From positions 1 through 51,515 of the forward strand of contig JAEXRH010000019.1 of NCBI GenBank assembly GCA_023438065.1: a DNA stretch of 51,515 nt, given 5' to 3'. Of this stretch, positions 20,078 to 27,528 are shown piece by piece. The notes under the pieces were generated by a model. The model had not been told where the DNA came from and made no database searches. It saw only the letters and a program-made list of their open reading frames with translations. A program made the position numbers and the translations under genes. The DNA is from Spirochaetota bacterium. GTDB lineage: Bacteria > Spirochaetota > Spirochaetia > Treponematales > Treponemataceae. Numbering within the stretch: position 1 is the first letter of the stretch; every line of letters begins with the position of its first letter.

Positions 20078-21343
20078 TCAATCACGGCAGCATTTGGTCA
20101 ATCGGTCGGTCAGCGTGTCGAGGCTGATGTCCTTGGACTCGCCGCTCTTCATGTCGCGCAGCGCGGCCCTGCCCGTTTCAATCTCGTTGTCGCCCAGCAC
20201 CATCGTGTAGCGTGTGCCCAGCTTGTCAGCGTACTTCATCTGGGCCTTGACGCTGCGGCCCATGACATCCTTGACGCAGGCGATGCCCTTGCGGCGCAGG
20301 TTCCAACACAGCGATTCAACTGCCTCCGCCGCCTTGGCGCCGATGGCGCCGATATAGATCAGCGGCGCTTCAGGCGCGGGAATCGCAATCCCCTGGCTTT
20401 CCATCTCCATCAGCAGGCGCTCCACGCCCAGTCCGAAACCGATGCCCGGTGTCTTTGGCCCGCCGCAGGCTTCCATGAGGCCGTCATACCGGCCGCCGCC
20501 GCAGACGGTGCCCTGTGTGCCGATGTTGCGCGACACGAACTCGAACACGGTGCGGGTGTAGTAGTCAAGCCCGCGCACAATGCCCTTGTCGATGGCGTAA
20601 CGGATGCCCATGAGCTCGAGCTTTTTCTGCAGACCCTCGAAATGGGCGCGGCAATCGTCGCAGATGTGGTCGAGCAGCGCCGGCGCCTCCCTGACATGGT
20701 GGCGGCAGGTCTCCTCCTTGCAGTCGATGATGCGCATGGGATTGCGGTCGTACCTGCCCTGGCAGGTTTCGCACATCGACCCGATGCGGTCCTTGAGAAA
20801 ATCGCGCAGCAGCGTGTTGTATGCCGCCCTGCAGGTGGGGCAGCCGATGCTGTTGAGGTTGAGCGACAGGTTCCCGATGCCGAGACGTTCGAAGAAAAGC
20901 GTCAGCAGCGAGATGATCTCGGCATCCGCCGCAGGGTCCGCCGCACCGAACATTTCCATGCCGAACTGGTGGAACTCGCGGTAGCGTCCTTTCTGCATCT
21001 TCTCGTAACGATAGGCCGTGATGTTGTAATACAGCTTCACAGGCTGCGCCATCGACGCCATGCCATGCTCGATGTAGCTGCGCACGACACCCGCCGTGCC
21101 TTCGGGGCGCAGGGTGAGGCTGCGGCCGCCCTTGTCGTCGAAAGTGTACATCTCCTTCTGCACGATGTCGGTTGTCTCACCGACACCGCGGTGAAACAGC
21201 TCCGTATGCTCGAACACGGGGATGCGGATCTCCCGGTAGCCGAACTGCGCGCACAATGCGGCAAACTCACGCTCGACATGATGCCAGCGGTAGATGTCGT
21301 CGGGAAGGATGTCATTGGTTCCCTTCGGGGCCTGTGTCAGCAT
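20078..21343 (-). CDS. hisS: Histidyl-tRNA synthetase
   Basis: 421 residues, class II synthetase. Motifs: APKGTNDILPDD at the start, RPEGTAGVVRSYIEHG, YRYEKMQKGRYREFHQFGMEMFG (motif 2), the HisRS signature GLDYYTRTVFEF, GGGRYDGLME and motif 3 GFGLGVERLL. ATG 21343 is preceded by GGGAGTG. A cysteine cluster in the insertion (CPTCRA, CETCQ, CKEETCRHH, CDDC) suggests a metal-binding site, which is seen in a subset of HisRS. Its promoter is followed at once by a terminator-like hairpin in the leader. Confidence 0.95.
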   Translation of the reverse strand: MLTQAPKGTNDILPDDIYRWHHVEREFAALCAQFGYREIRIPVFEHTELFHRGVGETTDIVQKEMYTFDDKGGRSLTLRPEGTAGVVRSYIEHGMASMAQPVKLYYNITAYRYEKMQKGRYREFHQFGMEMFGAADPAADAEIISLLTLFFERLGIGNLSLNLNSIGCPTCRAAYNTLLRDFLKDRIGSMCETCQGRYDRNPMRIIDCKEETCRHHVREAPALLDHICDDCRAHFEGLQKKLELMGIRYAIDKGIVRGLDYYTRTVFEFVSRNIGTQGTVCGGGRYDGLMEACGGPKTPGIGFGLGVERLLMEMESQGIAIPAPEAPLIYIGAIGAKAAEAVESLCWNLRRKGIACVKDVMGRSVKAQMKYADKLGTRYTMVLGDNEIETGRAALRDMKSGESKDISLDTLTDRLTKCCRD

Positions 21344-21458
21344 CGTTTCACTCCCGGCGCGTGCCTGCACCGGTTCCCTTTCGGATCCGGTCGTTGCACA
21401 TCGCCCATTCCGTGCAGGACTCGCGCATTCTCGCGCACTGTCACTGCTTCGTTCCGGC

Positions 21459-21493
21459 AAAAAAGGCACCCGCCCATGTCAAGGCAGGCGCCC
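21459..21493 (-). terminator. Terminator-like hairpin in the hisS leader
   Basis: On the minus strand a GC-rich stem (GGCGCCTGCC with GGGTGCC-side partner, one G-U pair) followed by six T at 21464-21459. It ends the upstream phosphatase transcript and also lies only about ten bases after the predicted hisS start site, so it may be an attenuator. Confidence 0.65.
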
Positions 21494-21508
21494 CGCGCCT
21501 TTCTTTTC

Positions 21509-21538
21509 ATTGTAACCGTGCGGATTCCCGCTTGTCAA
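21509..21538 (-). promoter_or_regulatory. Promoter of hisS
   Basis: Perfect TTGACA (21533-21538), 18-base spacer and TACAAT (21509-21514) on the minus strand, about 160 bases before the hisS start. Confidence 0.75.
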
Positions 21539-21602
21539 TTCACTGCGGCCGAACGTTGAGGCGCCGGCGGGCGAAGGGCGACACCCCAGCACGCCCCATC
21601 AA

Positions 21603-22229
21603 TCAGCCGCAGGGCGCCGCAAGGTGCGACCGGTCGTTGAGGCAGCGGATCGTATTCTCACCGAACTCGCTGGTGCGCAACCGGATGATGCCGCAGGGGT
21701 CGAGATCGGTGTATACCTGGCCAAGATACCTTTCCTCCAGCCCAAGGAACCGGAACACCAGGTTGAATGCCGTGCCGCTGTGACAGACAATCACATGGCT
21801 GCCCTGCGCAAGGTGTCCGTCGGCAAAGCGGTTGACGCGCGCCATGAACTCGCGCCAGTTCTCGCCGCCCTCATACGGGCGCCAGTCGCCGACATGCCCT
21901 GCCAGCGGCGCGGCAACGGCGTGGGCCTCGCGGCGGGTCATGCCGGCGGCGACACCATTGTTGAACTCGCGGAGCGCCGTGTGGGGCACGGGCGTCCGTC
22001 CCGCGGCACGGCCGATGATCTCCGCCGTTTCGCGGGCCCGCGCCAGATCGCTGCACCAGAAGCCGTATGCCCCCTCTGGCGGATCCGCCGCGAGGGCCAG
22101 GCCGGTGCGGCGTGCCTGCTCCCGCCCGCGCTCCGTCAGATGCGTGTCGGTCCAGCCGCCGGTCAGCGGATCGGATCCAACCATGTGGTCCGCCTCACCG
22201 TGGCGGATGATGATCCATTCACGTCCCAT
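21603..22229 (-). CDS. Histidine phosphatase family protein (phosphoglycerate mutase-like)
   Basis: 208 residues. The catalytic RHGE motif is at the N-terminus (WIIIRHGEADHM), with LTERGREQARRTG, SDLARARETAEII and the second catalytic histidine in VIVCHSGTAFN. Members remove phosphate from sugars, cobalamin precursors or other small molecules. The sequence alone does not fix the substrate, and no pathway partner lies beside it. GAGAGG precedes the ATG. Confidence 0.88.
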   Translation of the reverse strand: MGREWIIIRHGEADHMVGSDPLTGGWTDTHLTERGREQARRTGLALAADPPEGAYGFWCSDLARARETAEIIGRAAGRTPVPHTALREFNNGVAAGMTRREAHAVAAPLAGHVGDWRPYEGGENWREFMARVNRFADGHLAQGSHVIVCHSGTAFNLVFRFLGLEERYLGQVYTDLDPCGIIRLRTSEFGENTIRCLNDRSHLAAPCG

Positions 22230-22407
22230 GCCATGCCCTCTCGTTCTGCGCCTGTGCCGGCGTTCCGGCCGTCGCCATTCTACCCGTCCCGTTTCCGCCT
22301 GTCAATGAAACGGACTGCCGCCCGCTGCCGGATGCGGCGGGCAAGCCGGCTTGACAAACGGATGGAGCAGACGCTTCATGCGGGGGGCATGCGGCCTTCG
22401 GACCGGG

Positions 22408-22436
22408 TTGCACGGACCGGTTGCAGGTGCTATAAT
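22408..22436 (+). promoter_or_regulatory. Promoter of tRNA-Lys
   Basis: TTGCAC (22408-22413), 17-base spacer, perfect TATAAT (22431-22436). The start would be near 22443, about 30 bases before the mature tRNA. Confidence 0.8.
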
Positions 22437-22473
22437 AACGTGGCCGACAGCGACCGACGCTTTCGACGCCTTC

Positions 22474-22549
22474 GATCCATTAGCTCAGTCGGTAGAGCAC
22501 CTGACTTTTAATCAGGGTGTCCGGAGTTCGAGTCTCCGATGGGTCACCA
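22474..22549 (+). tRNA. tRNA-Lys (anticodon UUU)
   Basis: 76 bases with the full cloverleaf: 7-bp acceptor stem (GATCCAT with ATGGGTC), D arm GCTC...GAGC, anticodon arm CCTGA-CTTTTAA-TCAGG, T arm CGGAG-TTCGAGT-CTCCG, and an encoded CCA. Its 3' part from 22505 is supplied by the integrated island, so the gene is rebuilt and stays functional. Confidence 0.97.
22505..22549 (+). repeat. attL (45-bp direct repeat, left copy)
   Basis: Runs from the anticodon loop to the CCA end of tRNA-Lys and is identical to 45822-45866. Confidence 0.93.
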
Positions 22550-22561
22550 AGAATGCGAGAG

Positions 22562-22590
22562 TGCCTGCAACAAAATAGTTGCAGGCATTT
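22562..22590 (+). terminator. tRNA-Lys terminator carried by the island
   Basis: 10-bp stem TGCCTGCAAC/GTTGCAGGCA with loop AAAATA and a T-rich tail. A diverged version of the same hairpin follows the right-hand repeat, so the island brings in both the tRNA end and a working terminator. Confidence 0.85.
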
Positions 22591-22603
22591 TCCATTTTTA
22601 GGG

Positions 22604-22653
22604 GTCAGGCAACCTGATATGTGAAAGGCACCATGACTTTCAGGCACCCTGAA
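22604..22653 (+). repeat. Left arm-type integrase binding repeats
   Basis: Three related 15-base units at 22604-22618 (GTCAGGCAACCTGAT), 22623-22637 (GAAAGGCACCATGAC) and 22639-22653 (TTCAGGCACCCTGAA). The last is identical to 45681-45695 near the right end. The position beside the attachment site and the shared consensus AGGCACCCTGA suggest recombinase or excisionase arm sites. Confidence 0.6.
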
Positions 22654-22686
22654 TTCGAATATTTGTCGTCCCATATAGGAGGACAC

Positions 22687-23694
22687 ATGGCGAATCAGGT
22701 TAGGAACAAGACTGAGCAACAAGGAACACAGCAGACAAAAAACGTTAAAAGAATCAGTCTACAATCCCTCAAGGATGCTTTCCTGGTTGAGCAGGCATGC
22801 AGGAACAACTCCCGAAAGACCATTACCTATTATAATGAGAACATCAGCAGATTTGTCGACCACTGTGCGACAATAGGCATCGAAGAGCCGGTCGACCTGA
22901 ACAAGAGCGCCGTACAAAAGTACATCCTGTTTCTTCGCGAATCGAAAAAATGGGCAGGAATGCCTCAGGAAACCGGGGACTGCATTTCTTCAAAGACACT
23001 ACAGACGTATACACGCGCCATCAAGGTCTGGCTATCCTGGCTGTTCGATGAAGGCTACATTTCTGACTCAGCCTTACTCAGTATAAAGCTCCCGAAGGCA
23101 AAACGTGCCGCCATCGAAATCCTTACTATAGACGAATTCAAACAGATTATCGAGTTTCTTCATACGAAGAAGCAAAATCGTCTGCGTGACGTTCTCTTTA
23201 TTTCAATGCTGTATGAAACGGGCATGCGCCTCAACGAAGCGGTAACGCTGCAATTGTCAGACGTCAATCTGGCGGCAGGGTCGATGAAGATTCTTGGAAA
23301 GGGCAACAAGGAGCGGTTCGTTTACTTTGGCGCGAATTTGGCTCGCTTGATACAACGGTATGTGAACCAGGAACGACCTCATCCGGCAGGAAAGACAGGA
23401 GCCCTCTTTCTTCAAGCTGCTGGAGATGCCGTGTCGCAGGCGTGCATAAAACGTCTTTTCCGGACCCTGCAATCCGAACTTGATATGAAAAGGCTTCACG
23501 CCCACCTGTTTCGTCATACCTTCTGCACGAACTACTTGAAAAAGGGTGGGGACATATTTTCGCTCAAAGCGCTGACTGGTCATGAGTCTTTCGAGATACT
23601 GAACATGTATCTTCATCTCGCAAAATGTTCTGAAGTGCTATCAACATCAGTCTCCCTGCTTGATGATATGAATAAGAAAAGCAAGCGCAAGTGA
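22687..23694 (+). CDS. Tyrosine recombinase (left-end integrase)
   Basis: 335 residues, XerC/D-like layout: an N-terminal SAM-like DNA-binding domain (about 30-125) and a catalytic domain with arginine in YETGMRLNEAV (R181), lysine in ILGKGNKER, HLFRHTF (HxxR), LTGHESF and the nucleophile tyrosine in EILNMYLHL. The start at 22687 follows TAGGAGG; the frame is open further upstream through the arm repeats but without a ribosome site. Located directly inside attL and transcribed into the island. Probably mediates integration or excision, with the right-end enzyme as a possible partner. Confidence 0.9.
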   Translation: MANQVRNKTEQQGTQQTKNVKRISLQSLKDAFLVEQACRNNSRKTITYYNENISRFVDHCATIGIEEPVDLNKSAVQKYILFLRESKKWAGMPQETGDCISSKTLQTYTRAIKVWLSWLFDEGYISDSALLSIKLPKAKRAAIEILTIDEFKQIIEFLHTKKQNRLRDVLFISMLYETGMRLNEAVTLQLSDVNLAAGSMKILGKGNKERFVYFGANLARLIQRYVNQERPHPAGKTGALFLQAAGDAVSQACIKRLFRTLQSELDMKRLHAHLFRHTFCTNYLKKGGDIFSLKALTGHESFEILNMYLHLAKCSEVLSTSVSLLDDMNKKSKRK

Positions 23695-23791
23695 CGTTTG
23701 CCGACTCACCAATTCTCATCAGCAACTTATGCCTTGCGCCTGATTCCTTCATTTGATTGAATCATCGCGCGATACCGGCTAGAACGGACAA

Positions 23792-23840
23792 GAAAGAGTG
23801 AGTACTCACCGCATGAAATCGATGAGTCTCGCTCTTTCTG
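23792..23840. other. Hairpin containing a TGAGTACTCA palindrome
   Basis: In the 307-base gap after the left integrase, an 11-bp stem GAAAGAGTGAG/CTCGCTCTTTC encloses GTGAGTACTCAC (23798-23809), a perfect 12-bp palindrome. TGAGTACT also occurs in the 26.7-26.8 kb switch region, so it may be a regulator site. Nothing else is seen in the gap apart from a terminator at its end. Confidence 0.3.
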
Positions 23841-23949
23841 GCCCTGCTCGCATACGATACACATCTCGATTCATACACAAAACCCGCCACAGCACAGCCT
23901 GGCAAATGGATTCTTGAGGGTGATGCTGCTCTCATATGAGACGAAGAAA

Positions 23950-23985
23950 GCCAGGAGACTGACCATTCACTTGTCTCCTGGCTTT
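23950..23985. terminator. Bidirectional terminator hairpin
   Basis: 10-bp stem GCCAGGAGAC/GTCTCCTGGC (23950-23959 with 23973-23982) with TTT after it on the plus strand and CTTTCTTC on the minus. Lies between the left integrase and the convergent gene at 24002. Confidence 0.75.
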
Positions 23986-24001
23986 CAATATTAACAATGC
24001 G

Positions 24002-24709
24002 TCAATGAAAAGAAGAATGGCAACATGCGACGCATCTATCTATTTCGCATAGCTCTTCGTCCGTGAAGATGGGATGAGGCAACAATCTTTCTATTGACGT
24101 AGTCGGAGGACCATCGGAGAATCCGAGTGAACAGGCATAGGCAAGTTCGTCCATTCCGGATAATGCATCGCTGCTTTCTTGAGCGTCATTCACAAGGCTT
24201 GGAACAGAGTCCTCGGCTTCATCGCTACAGGTAAAAACGCCACGCACTGTGTCAGTAAACAAGACTGGCTGGCCGTCGACCAACACCATGTATTCAGTAT
24301 ATTCAGTATCATTTGCCATTTGTGCCCACTGATATTTTGAACTCAATGGCCAGGATACATCGCAATAGACCAAATAATCCACGTCGTAAACACTTGCTAT
24401 GATTTCAAGCTTCATTAGGCACGATTCAATGTCAGATTCAATCCTTAAGAAGATATCACCTTCGTCATCGATAACATCTTTGATAATTGCACTCTGACTG
24501 TCTTGATTCATCATTTTCATACTGATGCCCCTGTATTCCAAAAGTTCATCGATAGAAACTACTGATTCATCAACGCCAAAACCAGCCACACCTCGCAATC
24601 TTTCCTTCAACTTGTGAAAGCTCCACAGAAAATCGATTGTCAACTTAAGCGAGGACAGTCCTTCATCAGAGCCCTCCATTGTTAATAAAACCACTGAGAA
24701 TTCTTTCAT
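24002..24709 (-). CDS. Hypothetical protein, acidic
   Basis: 235 residues, not recognised. It is acidic and soluble, with no membrane segment. The N-terminal part (MKEFSVVLLTMEGSDEGLSSLKLTIDFLWSF) looks like a compact alpha/beta fold; the C-terminal third (DELCEIDRCVACCHSSFH) contains a cysteine/histidine cluster that might bind metal. AAAGGTAGG lies about nine bases before the ATG. It is alone on the minus strand. The 328 bases between it and the next gene show no further gene; a 73-codon frame at 24791 lacks a ribosome site. Confidence 0.6.
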   Translation of the reverse strand: MKEFSVVLLTMEGSDEGLSSLKLTIDFLWSFHKLKERLRGVAGFGVDESVVSIDELLEYRGISMKMMNQDSQSAIIKDVIDDEGDIFLRIESDIESCLMKLEIIASVYDVDYLVYCDVSWPLSSKYQWAQMANDTEYTEYMVLVDGQPVLFTDTVRGVFTCSDEAEDSVPSLVNDAQESSDALSGMDELAYACSLGFSDGPPTTSIERLLPHPIFTDEELCEIDRCVACCHSSFH

Positions 24710-25037
24710 TTTGTGTTTCCTACCTTTCTGTACACCTATTTAGTAATTCATCCATGCCGTTTCCTCATCATCTCGCGTCCTCCCTAATCCGTGAGTGGTT
24801 TTCAATATATTCATGAGTCGCTACAATATTCCGATAATCCGGTTCGACTATATTTGATACCAAGGGCTTCATCATGGACGGTCGTGTATCAAACCTCTGC
24901 CCCAAATCAGCACCATGTAATGTGTAGATGCAAATTTAGTGTTCGCATGCTTGATAGAGCAAAAATGTTTGGCCGTCATGGAATATTCCTCGTGGCTGCG
25001 CATACAAGATAGTACACCCACAGACGAAAGGAGCACG

Positions 25038-25430
25038 ATGATGCATTTTATTAATGAACGCCATGTAATGAGGTATTTTCAAGCATTGAAAGAGTATGGT
25101 ATCAACCCGAGGGACAATGAGAGAAAAGCCCTCATGTATTGCTTGAGTTCAATGGAGTCCATTTACAACAGGATGGATAAAGTTTACAACAAGGCATCTC
25201 AAGGCATTGTCCTTCATAAAACAGGACCAGGTAATGACATGGCGGATTATACGGTCGACCCATGTTTTGGTGGCCTTGAAAAGATAATAATCAGACTTGG
25301 ATTTAACCTCTACAACGGGTATATCGATGCTAACGTCAATCCTCGCGCGTTGTACATGGAGAGTCCATCGATGAGAAGAGTGGTCTATCAAGCGATGGAG
25401 ATATTCTTCGCTGGTGACAACTACATTTGA
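25038..25430 (+). CDS. DUF6075-like small protein
   Basis: 130 residues (start 25038 after AAAGGAG; 25041 also possible). The sequence FINERHVMRYF, DNERKALMYCLSS, VDPCFGGLEKIIIRLGFNLYNGY resembles DUF6075 proteins, which are small, soluble and frequent in mobile elements of Bacillota. Function unknown. A longer relative-looking gene follows 45 bases downstream with a shared YTVDP motif, so the two probably form an operon. Confidence 0.6.
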   Translation: MMHFINERHVMRYFQALKEYGINPRDNERKALMYCLSSMESIYNRMDKVYNKASQGIVLHKTGPGNDMADYTVDPCFGGLEKIIIRLGFNLYNGYIDANVNPRALYMESPSMRRVVYQAMEIFFAGDNYI

Positions 25431-25475
25431 TTTCAAAAGGAACACCCAACGGGTGAATTATGAAAGGATGTTAAT

Positions 25476-26315
25476 ATGAGTATCGCTATCTTGAGTGAAA
25501 CCGCTTTGAGCGTAACCAAGCAAGAAATAGTTGGGAACGCAATCGCGGAAAACTATGACGATGGTGCTGCAGGATATGATTGGATGAATGATGAGGAATA
25601 CCTGTACGAGCAAAATGAGTACATTGATGAAGTTGATGATTTGTTGTTCCAGGAAATGGTCATGAGGCTCGAGGGTTATGAATGGGAGGAAGAACTATTC
25701 AAGGCACGTCCTGAACTGCGGTACTATGATTATAGGCGCGAATGTGAAAAGGCATTGACCGAAGGCTATTTATACGAAAATGAACATGGCTCAAGGAGTG
25801 TTGTTTCTCGCCCAACATGGATGGATATCGAATTTGTAGATGAGCCACACAGGAAAAGATTTACACATATGTACTATCTGATGGCACTCACACAATTTGA
25901 TAGACAGCTAGAAGGCTTTTGCTATTGCATAGCAGCATGGCCCCGCATATATGACATGGCGCAACGAATCATTGATTTCCGGGGCTATCGGATTCGAGAT
26001 TGCTGGAAAACCGACTATACAGGAAGGGATGTCTGGAATGAACAGTTGGAACACCACTATATCGATTGCAGTATCCAAGAGCGGTATGGAAAAGTCAGCT
26101 ACACGGTAGACCCGGTCTTCTGTATATCTGACAGACGTAGAATTATGGCGGCAATGCACATGTTTTTCGAACTGGGCGAAAATTCGGTGATTCCAAGATT
26201 CCCTACGGCCAGTAGAGATAACATGTATGAAGGTGTTGCAAAAGACATAGCATACGTATTGACACTTGCAACCCATTTTCTCTTTAATGCCGACGGTTCT
26301 AGAGTCATCTTCTAA
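25476..26315 (+). CDS. Hypothetical protein, possibly distant DUF6075 relative
   Basis: 279 residues. The N-terminal 90 residues are very acidic (DDGAAGYDWMNDEEYLYEQNEY). The C-terminal two thirds contain FVDEPHRKRFTHMYYLMALTQFDRQ, a YTVDPVF motif and an alternating helical pattern like the preceding gene, hence the tentative link. It lacks membrane segments. AAAGGA precedes the ATG. The stop codon touches a strong terminator. I cannot assign a function. Confidence 0.55.
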   Translation: MSIAILSETALSVTKQEIVGNAIAENYDDGAAGYDWMNDEEYLYEQNEYIDEVDDLLFQEMVMRLEGYEWEEELFKARPELRYYDYRRECEKALTEGYLYENEHGSRSVVSRPTWMDIEFVDEPHRKRFTHMYYLMALTQFDRQLEGFCYCIAAWPRIYDMAQRIIDFRGYRIRDCWKTDYTGRDVWNEQLEHHYIDCSIQERYGKVSYTVDPVFCISDRRRIMAAMHMFFELGENSVIPRFPTASRDNMYEGVAKDIAYVLTLATHFLFNADGSRVIF

Positions 26316-26357
26316 GCAGAGCGGGACAACCTATTCAGGTTGTCCCGCTCTGCTTTT
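26315..26357. terminator. Bidirectional terminator between convergent genes
   Basis: 18-bp perfect stem (26315-26332 with 26337-26354) with loop ATTC and TTTT on the plus strand. It includes the stop codons of both convergent genes (25476-26315 and 26331-26702). Confidence 0.92.
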
Positions 26358-26702
26358 CATCCTTGTGTTCGTTTGAGAATGCACACTATCGCGCCTCTTT
26401 CTTAGCATGTCAGTATAATGCTCCAACCCTATAATTACCTCGTCGAAATCATTGCAATTCTGGCTTGATATATTGGCGTCGCAATTACCAACACATCGAA
26501 CATCGGTCCTTTCAAACAACCAATCCAATGAACAACTGAAGTAGTCAGCTATTTTTCGATACGTTTCTTCATCCTTAGGAAGACGGCCGTCACTCTCATA
26601 ATAAGAGAGAACACGCTTTGACATGCACAACTCTTCAGCCAGGCCAGCTTGAGTCAAGCCTCGTTCATTTCGTAAGATGGCCAGACGAGTCCCAAATCCC
26701 AT
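26331..26702 (-). CDS. XRE-family repressor
   Basis: 123 residues. An N-terminal HTH (LAILRNERGLTQAGLAEELCMSKRVLSYYESDGRLPKDEETYRKIADYFSCSLDWLFERTD) of the Cro/C1 type and a short variable tail. It is divergent from a second HTH gene with a set of inverted operators between, the arrangement of a phage-like maintenance switch. TTGGAGG lies four bases before the ATG. By position it is the likely repressor of the plus-strand operon beginning at 26864. Confidence 0.88.
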   Translation of the reverse strand: MGFGTRLAILRNERGLTQAGLAEELCMSKRVLSYYESDGRLPKDEETYRKIADYFSCSLDWLFERTDVRCVGNCDANISSQNCNDFDEVIIGLEHYTDMLRKRRDSVHSQTNTRMKSRAGQPE

Positions 26703-26724
26703 ATATCCTCCAATAGATGAGTAC

Positions 26725-26754
26725 TATATATGACCTATGATACCACAGCGCCAA
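26725..26754 (-). promoter_or_regulatory. Possible promoter of the repressor gene
   Basis: Minus-strand TTGGCG (26749-26754), 18-base spacer, TATATA (26725-26730), just before the ribosome site of the XRE gene. Confidence 0.4.
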
Positions 26755-26772
26755 CAATCGGAGAAATATTAC

Positions 26773-26849
26773 GGAACGTTTTGTTCCCACTACTATTGAC
26801 AGTACTCATTTTGTTCCGTATAATGACAACGTGGGAACAAAACGTTCCC
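26773..26849 (+). promoter_or_regulatory. Consensus promoter flanked by mirror-image operators
   Basis: A perfect TTGACA (26796-26801), 17-base spacer, TATAAT (26819-26824) drives the plus-strand operon. A 15-bp operator GGAACGTTTTGTTCC lies upstream (26774-26788) and its exact reverse complement GGAACAAAACGTTCC lies downstream (26834-26848). A half site TTTTGTTCC (26809-26817) sits inside the promoter spacer. A dimeric repressor bound to these would block the promoter. Confidence 0.85.
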
Positions 26850-26863
26850 AAGAGGAGGAGGCC

Positions 26864-27310
26864 ATGATTATTCGTAGAACGTACCAGCTCACACAAGATG
26901 ACTGCAAAAGAATCAAGCTCTATAGGGAGTCAAAGCGTATGCCAATGTCAGCATTGGCAAAGTTTGCAGGAGTGTCAGCTTCTTATATCTGCAGATTGGA
27001 AAATGGAGACCGGCATGGGGTATCTGTCACAAAGTACAGGGCCATCGCTGCAGCTCTTAATATGCCTGTCGCAGACATGGGAGAAACTGATTACACAATC
27101 GAGAATATTCTTAACGAAGTATTACCCGCACCTCGAAGTGCCACATGGAAGGGGCGAGAGCTGTCACTACAAGAACAAAATGATGTCACGGAATGCATAT
27201 CAACACTTCTCGGAAGTTACACAAAAGCCAAGAAACTGGAGCGTATTATCAGCATTATATACCCTCATGATAAAAGATATCCTAAAAGGGTGAAAGGTGA
27301 ATGCGCATGA
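26864..27310 (+). CDS. XRE-family HTH regulator
   Basis: 148 residues. The HTH is central in the first half (LYRESKRMPMSALAKFAGVSASYICRLENGDRHGVSVTKYRAIAAALNMPVADM), followed by about 75 residues of unknown fold. The start at 26864 follows GAGGAGG; a GTG at 26831 lies inside the operator. First gene of an operon that continues with a small acidic protein (10-base overlap) and a nuclease. It may be the Cro-like partner of the divergent repressor. Confidence 0.8.
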   Translation: MIIRRTYQLTQDDCKRIKLYRESKRMPMSALAKFAGVSASYICRLENGDRHGVSVTKYRAIAAALNMPVADMGETDYTIENILNEVLPAPRSATWKGRELSLQEQNDVTECISTLLGSYTKAKKLERIISIIYPHDKRYPKRVKGECA

Positions 27311-27528
27311 TTAGTAACGAAGATGATGTTGATTACATACTTGCCATGGAGTCACACTGTTCGCTTGACACAATAGATGACCAGTTCATCAATCGCAACT
27401 GTCTCACAGAGGATGAAATGTATGGATATTGTGATTACGGCAGCCCCCGAAATAGATGTAAGGACTTCGATACTATGACCGACGAGGAATCGTTCGAGGA
27501 GGATAATGATGAGCTTTTTGAAGTATAA
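27301..27528 (+). CDS. Small acidic protein
   Basis: 75 residues, strongly acidic, especially the C-terminus (DTMTDEESFEEDNDELFEV). AAAGGTGA precedes the ATG at 27301. It overlaps the HTH gene by 10 bases and the nuclease gene by about 20, so it is translationally coupled to both. No family recognised. A DNA-mimic, inhibitor or adaptor role for the neighbouring nuclease is possible but is only a guess from charge and position. Confidence 0.6.
   Translation: MRMISNEDDVDYILAMESHCSLDTIDDQFINRNCLTEDEMYGYCDYGSPRNRCKDFDTMTDEESFEEDNDELFEV

Noticed and set aside
24791..25012. 73-codon plus-strand frame before the DUF6075-like gene
   Set aside because: No ribosome site, GTG start, and no coding pattern.
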